Source: Streptomyces fuscichromogenes | Lineage (GTDB): Bacteria > Actinomycetota > Actinomycetes > Streptomycetales > Streptomycetaceae | Assembly (NCBI RefSeq): GCF_014645815.1 | Contig: NZ_BMML01000021.1 | Span: forward strand, 124,001-188,000 | DNA length: 64,000 nucleotides | Direction: 5' to 3' | Translations under genes and position numbers: made by a program | Notes under the pieces: model-generated | Told to the model about the DNA's origin: nothing | What the model saw: only the letters and a program-made list of their open reading frames with translations | Databases searched by the model: none | Shown: positions 1 to 7,103 of the stretch, piece by piece | Layout of the letters: each line of letters begins with the position of its first letter | How positions within the stretch are numbered: position 1 is the first letter of the stretch

Positions 1-1
1 C

Positions 2-511
2 CTCTTCGCCCCCTTCGCCACCACGGCCCTGTGCGCGTACGACACCCGGACGGCGGGCCCGGCCGTCGTCGACGCGGCCCGCCGCGCCCACCCGGGGACC
101 GGGGTCTACGAGCAGCCGCCGGTCCTGGTGCGCGAGCTGGACGCCGTGCCGCTGCCCCCGCCGCCGCAGTCGGCGGCCCGGCTGCCCGCGCCGGAGTCGG
201 TCGGCACCTGGGCCGCCGACTGCGGGCTGCCGGCCGTGGACGCCGGGCGGTTCGGCCGCGCCGTCGTGGCGGCGGCGGCCGCGCACGGGCCGGTGGTCGA
301 GATCCTCGCCTGGGGCGAGGCCCCGGCCTGCGTCTGCGAGCTGCGGCTGTGCCGGGCGGTGGCGGATCCGCTGGCCGGGTTCGTGCCGCCGCCCGGCCGG
401 GAGCCGGAGCCGGGGCAGGGGCTGTGGTTCACCCGCCAGGTGTGCTCGTACGTCGATGTCCGGGACGGGGTGCCGGGGGACGGGGCGAAGATCCGCGTCC
501 AGTACGCGTGA
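2..511 (+). CDS. Anti-sigma-type ATP-binding regulator, C-terminal part (5' end outside window)
   Basis: The gene enters across the left edge, so about 169 C-terminal residues are visible and no start can be given. The first residues include LCAYDTR, typical of the end of a MEDS (DcmR-like) sensory domain. The last 30 residues (GLWFTRQVCSYVDVRD to KIRVQY) match the final helix and strand of the HATPase_c_2 fold found in RsbW-like Streptomyces anti-sigma factors. The N box of the ATP site looks degenerate (AAAAHGP instead of an Asn-containing helix), so kinase activity is uncertain. The role is inferred: sensing coupled to sigma-factor or anti-anti-sigma control in the cytosol. A second, separate ATP-binding protein follows about 100 bp downstream. 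Confidence 0.6.
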   Translation, partial: LFAPFATTALCAYDTRTAGPAVVDAARRAHPGTGVYEQPPVLVRELDAVPLPPPPQSAARLPAPESVGTWAADCGLPAVDAGRFGRAVVAAAAAHGPVVEILAWGEAPACVCELRLCRAVADPLAGFVPPPGREPEPGQGLWFTRQVCSYVDVRDGVPGDGAKIRVQYA

Positions 512-615
512 GCGAGACGCCGTACGCGCGTACCCCCGCGACGGCGCATACGCGGGTACCGGATCAGGTATTCCTCCCCGTGTGCGGGAAGACGGGTACG
601 GGCACGCTGGAAGGC

Positions 616-1098
616 ATGCTGCAACCCTCCGGGAGCCGGTTCCCGGATCCCGACCCTCAGTACGCCGCGTACCCGCAGCCGCCGACCCGGGCGGGCCATC
701 TGAGCGTCGAGTACGACCCTCGGCCCACGGCGGCCGGGGAGGCGCGCGCGGCGGTGCGGCGGCAGCTGGAGGAGTGGGGGCTCGCGGACCAGGACGAGGT
801 GGCGTACGTGTGCGAGCTGCTGGTCGGCGAGCTGGCCGCGAACGTCCTGTGTCACGCGGCGACCCGGTTCCGGCTCACCCTGGCGGCCTCGCACGGGGTG
901 CTGCGCTGCGAGGTCGCCGACGGGGACCGCCGCCCGCCGCGGGTGCTGGACGCGGGCCTCACGGAGGGCGGCAGAGGGATGTACCTGGTGGATGCGCTTG
1001 CCCGGCGCTGGGGCTGCCACCGGGACGGACCGGGCAAGACCGTGTGGTTCGAGCTCGGTACCTGCGGGTGCCACGGCTGCGGTCGGCGACAGCCGTAG
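616..1098 (+). CDS. Small HATPase_c_2 (RsbW-like) ATP-binding protein
   Basis: A 160-residue cytosolic protein with one GHKL-type ATP-binding domain. Visible motifs are the N-box helix ELLVGELAANVLCHA (about residues 61-75), the G1 stretch EVADGD, and the lid-side GGRGMYLVDALARRWG near residue 125. Domains of this kind act as serine kinases of anti-anti-sigma factors or as sigma sequestrators in Streptomyces. The reading frame is open further upstream, but ATG 616 removes a low-complexity tail and gives the usual family length. The C-terminus carries a Cys-rich tail (CGCHGC) that is unusual for the family and could bind metal. It converges with the chitinase gene, with a strong hairpin between them. 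Confidence 0.75.
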   Translation: MLQPSGSRFPDPDPQYAAYPQPPTRAGHLSVEYDPRPTAAGEARAAVRRQLEEWGLADQDEVAYVCELLVGELAANVLCHAATRFRLTLAASHGVLRCEVADGDRRPPRVLDAGLTEGGRGMYLVDALARRWGCHRDGPGKTVWFELGTCGCHGCGRRQP

Positions 1099-1111
1099 CA
1101 CCCCACAGCCC

Positions 1112-1144
1112 GGGTCCCGGCGGCCGGCCCGGCCGCCGGGACCC
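1112..1144. terminator. Bidirectional hairpin terminator
   Basis: Sixteen-base arms GGGTCCCGGCGGCCGG and its complement lie around a single C, so the functional loop is small. It sits between the convergent ATP-binding protein (stop 1098) and the chitinase (stop 1154). There is no U tract, as is usual in Streptomyces. Confidence 0.6.
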
Positions 1145-1153
1145 ACCCACGGG

Positions 1154-2878
1154 TTACGGCAGGGCGTGCACGTGGGCGCCCACCGAGGACGACCAGGCGT
1201 TCCCGGCCGCCGCGTCCCAGTTGGTCGACCAGGTCATCGCGCCCCGCAGGGTGGGGTACGTGGTCGAGGGCTTGAAGGAGCCGCAGTTGGTGGCCTTGGT
1301 CAGGCAGTCCAGGGCGTTGTTCACCACGGTCGGCGAGACGTAGCCGCTGCCGGCCGCGCTGGTCGACGCCGGCAGGCCGAGGCCCACCTGCGAGGGGCTG
1401 AGTCCGCCCTGGAGCTGGATGCAGGCGAGCGCGGTGAGGAAGTCCACCGAGCCCTGGCTGTACACCTTGCCGTCGCAGCCCAGCATGGAACCGCTGTTGT
1501 AGTACTGCATGTTGACGACCGTGAGGATGTCCTTGACGTTCAGGGCCGTCTGGAAGTACGCGTTGGACGTCGACTGCATGTCGATGGTCTGCGGGGCCAT
1601 CGTGATGATCAGCGAGGAGCCCGCCTTCGACGACAGCGAGCGCAGCGCCTGGCTCATGTACGTCGCGTTGATGCCGTTCTCCAGGTCGATGTCGACGCCG
1701 TCGAAGCCGTACGTCTGCATCAGCGAGTAGACGGAGTTGGCGAAGTTCGTCGCGGACGCCGAGTCGCTCACCGAGATCGTGCCGTTCTGGCCGCCGATGG
1801 AGATGACGACCTTCTTGCCGGCTGCCTGCTTGGCCTTGATGTCGGCCTTGAACTGGTCGACGGTGTAGCCGCCGAGCCCGGCGGAGTCCAGGGTGAAGCT
1901 CACCGCGCCCGGTGTGCCGGTCGCGTCCGCGAAGGCGACGGCGATGATGTCGTACGAGGACGGCACGTCCGAGATCTTCTGGACGGTGGCGCCGTTGTTG
2001 AAGTTCTGCCAGTAACCGGTCACCGCGTGCTTGGGCAGCGAGCCGCCGCCACCCGTGCCGGTCGCGGTGGTCGTCGCCGTCACCGCCGTCGACTTCGCCG
2101 ACTCACCCGCCGAGTTGGTCGCGGTGACCTGGAAGGAGTACGACGTCGAGGCCGCGAGTCCGGTGACCGTCGCCGAGGCACCGGTGACCGCGGTGACCTT
2201 GGTGCCGTTCTGGTAGACGTTGTAGCCGGTCGCGCCGGACACCGCGCCCCAGGACAGGGATGCCGAGGACGACGTCGTACCGGAGACCGCGAGGCCGGTG
2301 GGGGTGGCCGGGACGGTCGGGGCCGGGTCGGAGCCGCCTCCGCCGTCGGGGCCGTAGACGGAGAAGTCGTCGGCGTAGTAGGCGGGCTGGCCGTACCAGC
2401 CGTGCGTCCAGACCGTCACCGAGGTGGTCGAGGCGCCGGTGGTGAAGGTCGTCGACAGCTGCGTCCAGGACGTGTTGGGCGTCCAGGTCGACACGTCCGT
2501 GGTGCCGGTGCCGGTGACACCGAGGTAGGTGTAGGAGCCCTGCACCCATACGCTCAGCGTGTACGTGGAGTTGGCCTTCACCGCCACCGTCTGGCTGCAC
2601 TGGGCGTAGTCCTGCCCGGCCGGGGTCGCCTTGAGCGCGGCGGCACCGGAGTGCACGGGGGAGGAGACGGTCGTACCGCTGCCCGCGGAGCAGGTCCAGT
2701 TGGACAGGCCCGACTCGAAGCCGGGGTTCTTCGCGTTGTTGACGTCGGCGGCGGAGGCCGGCGCGGAGGCCAGGCCCGCCATCGCGAGTGCCGTGGCGAG
2801 GGTGGCCACGGCCGACCAGGTGCGGATGCGTCGCCGTCCGGTGTGGGGGGACGCCAGTCGGGGGATGAGTCTGAGCAT
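1154..2878 (-). CDS. Secreted GH18 chitinase with carbohydrate-binding and FnIII domains
   Basis: A 574-residue exported enzyme that hydrolyses beta-1,4 links of chitin. An Arg-rich Sec signal peptide occupies about residues 1-44 and ends in APASA. It is followed by a CBM of the CBM4/9/16 type (about 45-175), a fibronectin type III linker domain (about 190-270, starting PTVPATPTGL), and a GH18 barrel to the C-terminus. The catalytic DGVDIDLE motif, with its acid Glu, is intact. The start at ATG 2878 gives a clean signal peptide, but no Shine-Dalgarno sequence lies before it. A TTGACA -35 box about 30 bp upstream suggests a leaderless message. A TTG at 2914 would place the operators inside the gene and is less likely. 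Two DasR-like sites flank the -35, so induction by chitin or N-acetylglucosamine is expected. By position it could be the equivalent of S. coelicolor ChiA. Confidence 0.93.
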   Translation of the reverse strand: MLRLIPRLASPHTGRRRIRTWSAVATLATALAMAGLASAPASAADVNNAKNPGFESGLSNWTCSAGSGTTVSSPVHSGAAALKATPAGQDYAQCSQTVAVKANSTYTLSVWVQGSYTYLGVTGTGTTDVSTWTPNTSWTQLSTTFTTGASTTSVTVWTHGWYGQPAYYADDFSVYGPDGGGGSDPAPTVPATPTGLAVSGTTSSSASLSWGAVSGATGYNVYQNGTKVTAVTGASATVTGLAASTSYSFQVTATNSAGESAKSTAVTATTTATGTGGGGSLPKHAVTGYWQNFNNGATVQKISDVPSSYDIIAVAFADATGTPGAVSFTLDSAGLGGYTVDQFKADIKAKQAAGKKVVISIGGQNGTISVSDSASATNFANSVYSLMQTYGFDGVDIDLENGINATYMSQALRSLSSKAGSSLIITMAPQTIDMQSTSNAYFQTALNVKDILTVVNMQYYNSGSMLGCDGKVYSQGSVDFLTALACIQLQGGLSPSQVGLGLPASTSAAGSGYVSPTVVNNALDCLTKATNCGSFKPSTTYPTLRGAMTWSTNWDAAAGNAWSSSVGAHVHALP

Positions 2879-2887
2879 GACAATCAC

Positions 2888-2903
2888 GGTGGTCCAGACC
2901 AAT
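2888..2903 (-). promoter_or_regulatory. DasR-type operator (dre) 1, chitinase promoter
   Basis: On the minus strand this reads ATTGGTCTGGACCACC. The core GGTCTGGACC agrees with the dre consensus A(C/T)TGGTCTAGACCA(G/C)T apart from one central base. DasR is the GntR-family repressor of chitin and N-acetylglucosamine genes. The site lies between the -35 box and the start codon. Confidence 0.8.
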
Positions 2904-2908
2904 TCACC

Positions 2909-2914
2909 TGTCAA
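2909..2914 (-). promoter_or_regulatory. Chitinase -35 box TTGACA
   Basis: A perfect TTGACA on the minus strand lies between the two 12-base direct repeats TTGGTCTGGACC. This matches the arrangement described for regulated Streptomyces chitinase promoters. No good -10 hexamer is visible. Standard spacing would put the transcription start within a few bases of the ATG at 2878. Confidence 0.55.
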
Positions 2915-2929
2915 TAGGTCCAGACCAAA
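2914..2929 (-). promoter_or_regulatory. DasR-type operator (dre) 2, chitinase promoter
   Basis: On the minus strand this reads TTTGGTCTGGACCTAT. Its centre is 26 bp from that of dre 1, and together the two copies form the direct repeat typical of Streptomyces chitinase promoters. It lies just upstream of the -35 box. Confidence 0.75.
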
Positions 2930-3103
2930 TTCAGAGGCGGGGGTCGGAGGGTGGGGGCGTGGCAGAGGGGTGGCTCAGGCCCCGGTCATATGCTCAACCT
3001 GTCCCGGTTTGGCGCCACTTGTGCGGTCACGGATCCCAGACAGCTACACAAACGCTGTTCTCCGGTCACAGAGGCGTGGATACAGTGCTGAGGAAGTCAC
3101 GCA

Positions 3104-3154
3104 ATGAAGTCGTCCCGGCTCATTGGAGTAACACCGGTGGGCCGCCGGGTGTGA
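3104..3154 (+). CDS. Possible 16-residue upstream ORF
   Basis: An ATG preceded 7 bases earlier by AGGAAG opens a 16-codon ORF (MKSSRLIGVTPVGRRV) that stops 17 bases before the GTG of the next gene. The ribosome site is better than that of many genes here. It could be a leader peptide or a chance ORF, and there is no similarity I recognise. Confidence 0.25.
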   Translation: MKSSRLIGVTPVGRRV

Positions 3155-3171
3155 AGAGCGGGGAGCTGCGC

Positions 3172-4032
3172 GTGCCAACTGCCATTGCCGTGACCAGTGC
3201 CGACATGGCGCTGCCCATCCAGGACGAGCGGACCATGCCCGCGGTCGTGCTCCGGGACCTCGACCAGCGCCCGCTCGAACAGACCCTCGCCGAGTTCGTC
3301 GCCCTCATCGAGCAGCACGGCCATGTGATCGTCGTCTACTCGGACGCCGTACCCGAGGCCGTGGTCCGGCGCCTGCACACCCTCCGCTCCCTCCTGGAGA
3401 GCGACCGGATCGCGCTGTTCCGCCCCGACCTGCCGCCGCTCGGCATCGCCGTCCTGGCCCGGCAGCTGCGGCAGCTGGCCTCCTGCGACCTCAGCCCCGG
3501 CGTGCTCGCCTCGGCCGGCCGGCTGCTCACCCACTACATCCACTCCGGTGCCGTCCTCGGCTCCGTGGCCAAGCTGGACCGCGTCCCGGTCGGCCTCAAG
3601 GCGCACGCCAAGTCCTGGATGCCCGGCACCCAGTTCGGGGTCGTCGCCCACCCCGAGCCGCAACTGGTCCGGGTCGCCCCGGAAGCCGTCCTGAACGGCC
3701 CCGAGTTCGGCACCTGGATGCTGGTCGCCAAGGGGCAGCTGCAGTCGGACTGGATCGGCGGCCTCGCCAAGGCCTGGGGCGCGCACGGGCTGCGCGAGAC
3801 CCCGCTGCCCGCCGAGTCGTCCGTGTGGTGGGGCACCGGCCGGATGATCGAGTTCACCAGCTACCTCGCCGACCTGTCGGTCCTCTACCAACTGGTCACC
3901 TCGGTACGGCAGACCAGCTGCCACTGGTGCGGCATCGACGTCATCGGCGACCGCTGTGTCTTCTGCTCCGCCACCCCGCCCGACTACGACCCGCCGGCGC
4001 CCCGCGCGCTGGAACAGCGGACGCCCGCCTGA
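3172..4032 (+). CDS. Conserved protein of unknown function with C-terminal zinc ribbon, Tad-locus neighbour
   Basis: A 286-residue soluble protein with no signal peptide or membrane segment. I do not recognise a named family. The C-terminus holds two CxxC knuckles (CHWCG and CVFCS), a probable zinc ribbon. GTG 3172 is chosen because GGGGAG lies 6 bases upstream; ATG 3205 is an alternative. It stands directly upstream of the pilus genes on the same strand, about 80 bp from the CpaB-like gene, so a linked role in pilus assembly or its control is possible but not shown. Confidence 0.7.
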   Translation: MPTAIAVTSADMALPIQDERTMPAVVLRDLDQRPLEQTLAEFVALIEQHGHVIVVYSDAVPEAVVRRLHTLRSLLESDRIALFRPDLPPLGIAVLARQLRQLASCDLSPGVLASAGRLLTHYIHSGAVLGSVAKLDRVPVGLKAHAKSWMPGTQFGVVAHPEPQLVRVAPEAVLNGPEFGTWMLVAKGQLQSDWIGGLAKAWGAHGLRETPLPAESSVWWGTGRMIEFTSYLADLSVLYQLVTSVRQTSCHWCGIDVIGDRCVFCSATPPDYDPPAPRALEQRTPA

Positions 4033-4112
4033 CCCGCACCGCCCACCGCCACCGCCCGGTTCTCCCCGCTTCCCCCACTCTCCCCCGCTTCCCCGATGAG
4101 GTCGCACGGTCC

Positions 4113-4814
4113 ATGAACTCCCGTCAGCGCCGCGGCGTGATACTCCTGATCCTGTCGGTGATCTGCGCACTCGGCGCGTTCGCCGGCGTGCTGTCGGTCA
4201 TCGACAACGCGAAGTCCGAGGTCGGCCCCAAGGTCACCGCGTACGAACTCCGCTCCGACGTCGCGCCGTACACCACGTTGAGCGCGAGCCAGTTCAAGAA
4301 GATCTCGATGCCCGAGCGGTGGCTGTCCGCGAACGCCGTCACCAGCCTCGCCCAGATCCAGGGCAAGATCGCGGTCACCACCCTGAAACAGGGCTCCCTG
4401 CTCCAGACCGACATGATCGTCGACCAGCCCGAACTCAAGGCGGGCCAGCAGGAGGTCGCGATCATGATCGACGCGGCCACCGGGGTGGCCGGCAAGATCA
4501 CCCCCGGCTCGCTGGTCAACGTCTACGCCACCTTCGAGGGCAAGCAGCAGACCGACCCCGACGAGTCGAAGATCATCGTCACCAACGCCCGGGTCCTGGA
4601 CGTCGGCAAGATCACCGCACTGGAACCGGACAGCAAGAACCAGCAGCCCACCGACGCCGTCCCGATCACCTTCGCCCTGTCCACGCTCGACGCCCAGCGC
4701 CTCACCTACGCGGAGTCCTTCGCCCAGCGGGTCCGGCTCGCCCTGGTCGCGCCCGGCACCACGACCACCGTGCCGGACAAGGACCGTACCTACGAACTCG
4801 CGACGGACAAGTGA
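4113..4814 (+). CDS. cpaB: Tad pilus assembly protein, CpaB/RcpC-like SAF-domain protein
   Basis: A 233-residue protein with a short basic N-terminus, one membrane segment (about residues 7-27) and a large extracytoplasmic part. The SAF-like domain (about 45-110, with the segment VAPYTTLSASQFKKISMPE) and the following beta-rich region match CpaB/RcpC proteins, which in Gram-negative Tad systems work with the secretin. A Gram-positive cell has no outer-membrane secretin, so the partner here is unknown. ATG 4113 sits just before the hydrophobic segment. It is 12 bases from the next pilus gene, so they are probably one operon. Confidence 0.8.
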   Translation: MNSRQRRGVILLILSVICALGAFAGVLSVIDNAKSEVGPKVTAYELRSDVAPYTTLSASQFKKISMPERWLSANAVTSLAQIQGKIAVTTLKQGSLLQTDMIVDQPELKAGQQEVAIMIDAATGVAGKITPGSLVNVYATFEGKQQTDPDESKIIVTNARVLDVGKITALEPDSKNQQPTDAVPITFALSTLDAQRLTYAESFAQRVRLALVAPGTTTTVPDKDRTYELATDK

Positions 4815-4826
4815 GAGGCGCCCTCC

Positions 4827-6089
4827 ATGCCCATCAGGATCCTCCCCGCCGTCGGTGACCCGGACGCCGTCCGCTCCCTGGTCTCCCTGCTCAGCCAGCT
4901 CCCGGACGCCGAGCCGCTGGCCCCCGTCGTCGACTCCACCGGGCTCGTCGACACCCTCGCCCGGTCCGCCGCCGAGTCCGTCGACGAACTCCCCGAGGTC
5001 GTCGTCGTCCATGAACGCATCGGCCCCGTCCCGGCGTTGGAACTGATCCGCGAGGTCGCCCTGCGCTTCCCCGCCGTGGGCGTCGTCCTGGTCACCACCG
5101 ACACCAGCCCCGGCCTGTTCGCCGCCGCCATGGACTCCGGCGCCCGCGGCCTGGTCGGGCTGCCGCTGAGCTACGAGGAGCTGGCCGGCCGCGTCCAGGC
5201 CGTCGCCCAGTGGTCCACCGGCGTACGACGCCATCTCGGCCACGGCGCCGACGTGTTCGCCGGCGTCGGCGGCACCGTCGTCACGGTCAGCGGCGCGAAG
5301 GGCGGCACCGGCGCGACCCTCGTCGCGGTCCAGATCGCCCTCGCCGCACAGGCCTCCGGCCACTCCACCGCCCTCGTCGACCTCGACCTCCAGACCGGGG
5401 ACGTCGCCTCCTACCTGGACGTCCAGTTCCGCCGCTCGGTCGCCGACCTCGCCGCGGTCAACGACATCTCCCCGCGGGTCATGGCCGAGGCCGTCTTCCG
5501 CCACGACTCCGGACTCGCGCTGCTCCTCGCACCCGCCGAGGGCGAACGCGGCGAGGAGGTCACCGACCGCGCCGCCCGCCAGATCCTCAGCGCCCTGCGC
5601 TCCCGCTACGAGGTGGTGGTCGTCGACTGCGGCGCACAGCTCGGCGGGGCCGGCGCGGCGGCCGTGGAGACCGCGGACCTCGCCCTGCTGGTCACCACGC
5701 CGGACGTGGTCGCCGTACGGGCGGCGAAGCGGACGGTGCGGATGTGGGACCGGCTGCAGATCCGCAAGGCCGAGGAGACGACGGTGGTGGTCAACCGGTA
5801 CACGCGCGCCACGGAGATCCAGCCGGCGCTGATCCAGCGGATCACCGGGACCGCGCTGGCGGGCACCCCGATCCCGGCGAACTTCAAGGAGCTCCAGGGC
5901 GCGGTGGACGCGGGCCGGATGCACGAACTGGACGCGCGCAGCACGGTGAAGCAGGCGTTGTGGGGGCTGGCCGGGGAGCTGGGGCTGGTGCGGTCGGCAG
6001 AGGGCACACCGCCCCGCCGCCCCGGGACACGGGCCCGGGGCGGGGAGCGGGCGGCGGTGGGGTTCCGACGACGGAAGGAACTGCCGTGA
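4827..6089 (+). CDS. cpaE: Tad pilus CpaE-like ATPase (response-regulator-like plus ParA/MinD domain)
   Basis: A 420-residue cytosolic protein. The first ~130 residues look like a degenerate response-regulator fold. They are followed by a ParA/MinD-type P-loop domain with the deviant Walker A SGAKGGTGAT near residue 155 and the DLDLQTGDV switch region. CpaE/TadZ proteins place the pilus machine at the cell pole or on the membrane. The C-terminal ~30 residues are basic and low in complexity. It overlaps the next start by 4 bases (GTGA), which indicates translational coupling. Confidence 0.88.
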   Translation: MPIRILPAVGDPDAVRSLVSLLSQLPDAEPLAPVVDSTGLVDTLARSAAESVDELPEVVVVHERIGPVPALELIREVALRFPAVGVVLVTTDTSPGLFAAAMDSGARGLVGLPLSYEELAGRVQAVAQWSTGVRRHLGHGADVFAGVGGTVVTVSGAKGGTGATLVAVQIALAAQASGHSTALVDLDLQTGDVASYLDVQFRRSVADLAAVNDISPRVMAEAVFRHDSGLALLLAPAEGERGEEVTDRAARQILSALRSRYEVVVVDCGAQLGGAGAAAVETADLALLVTTPDVVAVRAAKRTVRMWDRLQIRKAEETTVVVNRYTRATEIQPALIQRITGTALAGTPIPANFKELQGAVDAGRMHELDARSTVKQALWGLAGELGLVRSAEGTPPRRPGTRARGGERAAVGFRRRKELP

Positions 6090-6718
6090 GAGGCCGCCGG
6101 GAGGGTTCGGGGGCGCTGGGCCGCCGGGTGGGTTCGGGTGTGGTGGGCCGCCGGGTGGGTTCGGGCGCGGTGGGTTGGTGGGTGGGTTCGAGGGGGGTGG
6201 GCCGTGGGCCGGGTGCGGGCCGGTGGGGGTTGCTCGCGCAGTTCCCCGCGCCCCTGAAAGCAGGGCACCACCGTGAGCGCCCCTTCAGGGGCGCGGGGAA
6301 CTGCGCGGCCCGCCCCCACGCACCCGCACCCGACCCACGGCGCACCCGCGACCGCGACCGCGGCCAGGTCTCCATAGAGCTCCTCGGCATGACCCCGGTC
6401 ATCATCCTCACCCTGGTGCTGATGTGGCAGGCCGTCCTCGTCGGATACGCCTTCACCCTCGCGGGGAACGCCGCCGACGAGGGCGTGCGGGCGGCCACGG
6501 CCGTCCCCCAGGGGGAACGCTTCGGCGTCTGCGAGCAGGCCGCCCTGAAGGACCTCTCCAGCGCCTGGCGGGAGGGGGCCAGGGTGGACCGGTGCGGCGG
6601 CACCGGCACGGTCACCGCGGACGTCTCGCTCCGCGTCCCGGTGCTGTTCCCCGGCTCCATCGACTTCCCCGTCACCGTGCACGGCCACGCCGGCACGGTC
6701 GAGGAGGTGAAGAACTGA
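6086..6718 (+). CDS. TadE-like pseudopilin with unusually long repeat-derived leader
   Basis: A 210-residue protein. The pilin part begins at GQVSIELLG (about residues 93-101), with Gln after the expected prepilin-peptidase cut and Glu at +5, followed by one hydrophobic helix and a small periplasm-facing domain with two Cys. GTG 6086 is chosen because GGAAGG precedes it and because it overlaps the upstream stop. No start codon exists between the palindrome at 6235-6307 and the cleavage site, so translation must pass through Gly/Arg/Val tandem repeats and the palindrome. Related pseudopilins such as the next gene have leaders of about 14 residues, so this leader is odd. Confidence 0.72.
   Translation: MRGRREGSGALGRRVGSGVVGRRVGSGAVGWWVGSRGVGRGPGAGRWGLLAQFPAPLKAGHHRERPFRGAGNCAARPHAPAPDPRRTRDRDRGQVSIELLGMTPVIILTLVLMWQAVLVGYAFTLAGNAADEGVRAATAVPQGERFGVCEQAALKDLSSAWREGARVDRCGGTGTVTADVSLRVPVLFPGSIDFPVTVHGHAGTVEEVKN
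6089..6200 (+). repeat. Tandem G-rich repeats inside TadE-like leader
   Basis: Imperfect ~30-base units around GGCCGCCGGGTGGGTTCGGG recur three times. They encode GRRVGSG-type peptides upstream of the prepilin cleavage site. Confidence 0.7.
6235..6307. repeat. Dispersed palindrome family A, copy 1
   Basis: Perfect 24-base arms (6235-6258 and 6284-6307; core CGCAGTTCCCCGCGCCCC) around a 25-base loop. The same element recurs at 26713, 36501 and 45254 in this window. This copy lies inside coding sequence. Confidence 0.85.
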
Positions 6719-6719
6719 G

Positions 6720-7073
6720 ATGCGCCCCCGTCTTCCACGTCGGCACCCCCGCGACCGCGGCCAGGTCGCCATCGAGTACCTCGGCTTCCTCCCGATCCTC
6801 CTCCTCGTCGGCCTGGCCGGCATCCAGCTCGGTGCCGTCGCCTACGCCGCCGAGCAGGCCGGTACGGCGGCTCGGGCGGGGGCCCGCGCCGCCTCGCTGG
6901 AAGAGGACGTCGGCGCCGCCTGCTCGTCCGCGGTCAGTGGCGGGATCGACGTGAGCTGCGCGTCCTCCGGCGGCGGCGACTCGGTCACCGTCACCGCCAC
7001 GGTCCACATCCCCAAGATCGTCTGGGATCTCGGCAACGCCACCAAGTCCGCCACGATGCCCGTCGACCACTGA
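6720..7073 (+). CDS. TadE-like pseudopilin
   Basis: A 117-residue protein. A basic 14-residue leader ends in RDRG, followed by QVAIEYLG with Glu at +5, then a hydrophobic helix of about 22 residues and a short domain with two Cys. This is the class III (Flp-type) prepilin arrangement, so it should be cut by a TadV/CpaA-type peptidase and inserted into the pilus or its base. GAGGAGG at 6701 is the ribosome site. It follows the first TadE-like gene by one base. Confidence 0.82.
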   Translation: MRPRLPRRHPRDRGQVAIEYLGFLPILLLVGLAGIQLGAVAYAAEQAGTAARAGARAASLEEDVGAACSSAVSGGIDVSCASSGGGDSVTVTATVHIPKIVWDLGNATKSATMPVDH

Positions 7074-7103
7074 ACGTCGAGCACTGAACGAGGAGCACGG
7101 CAC

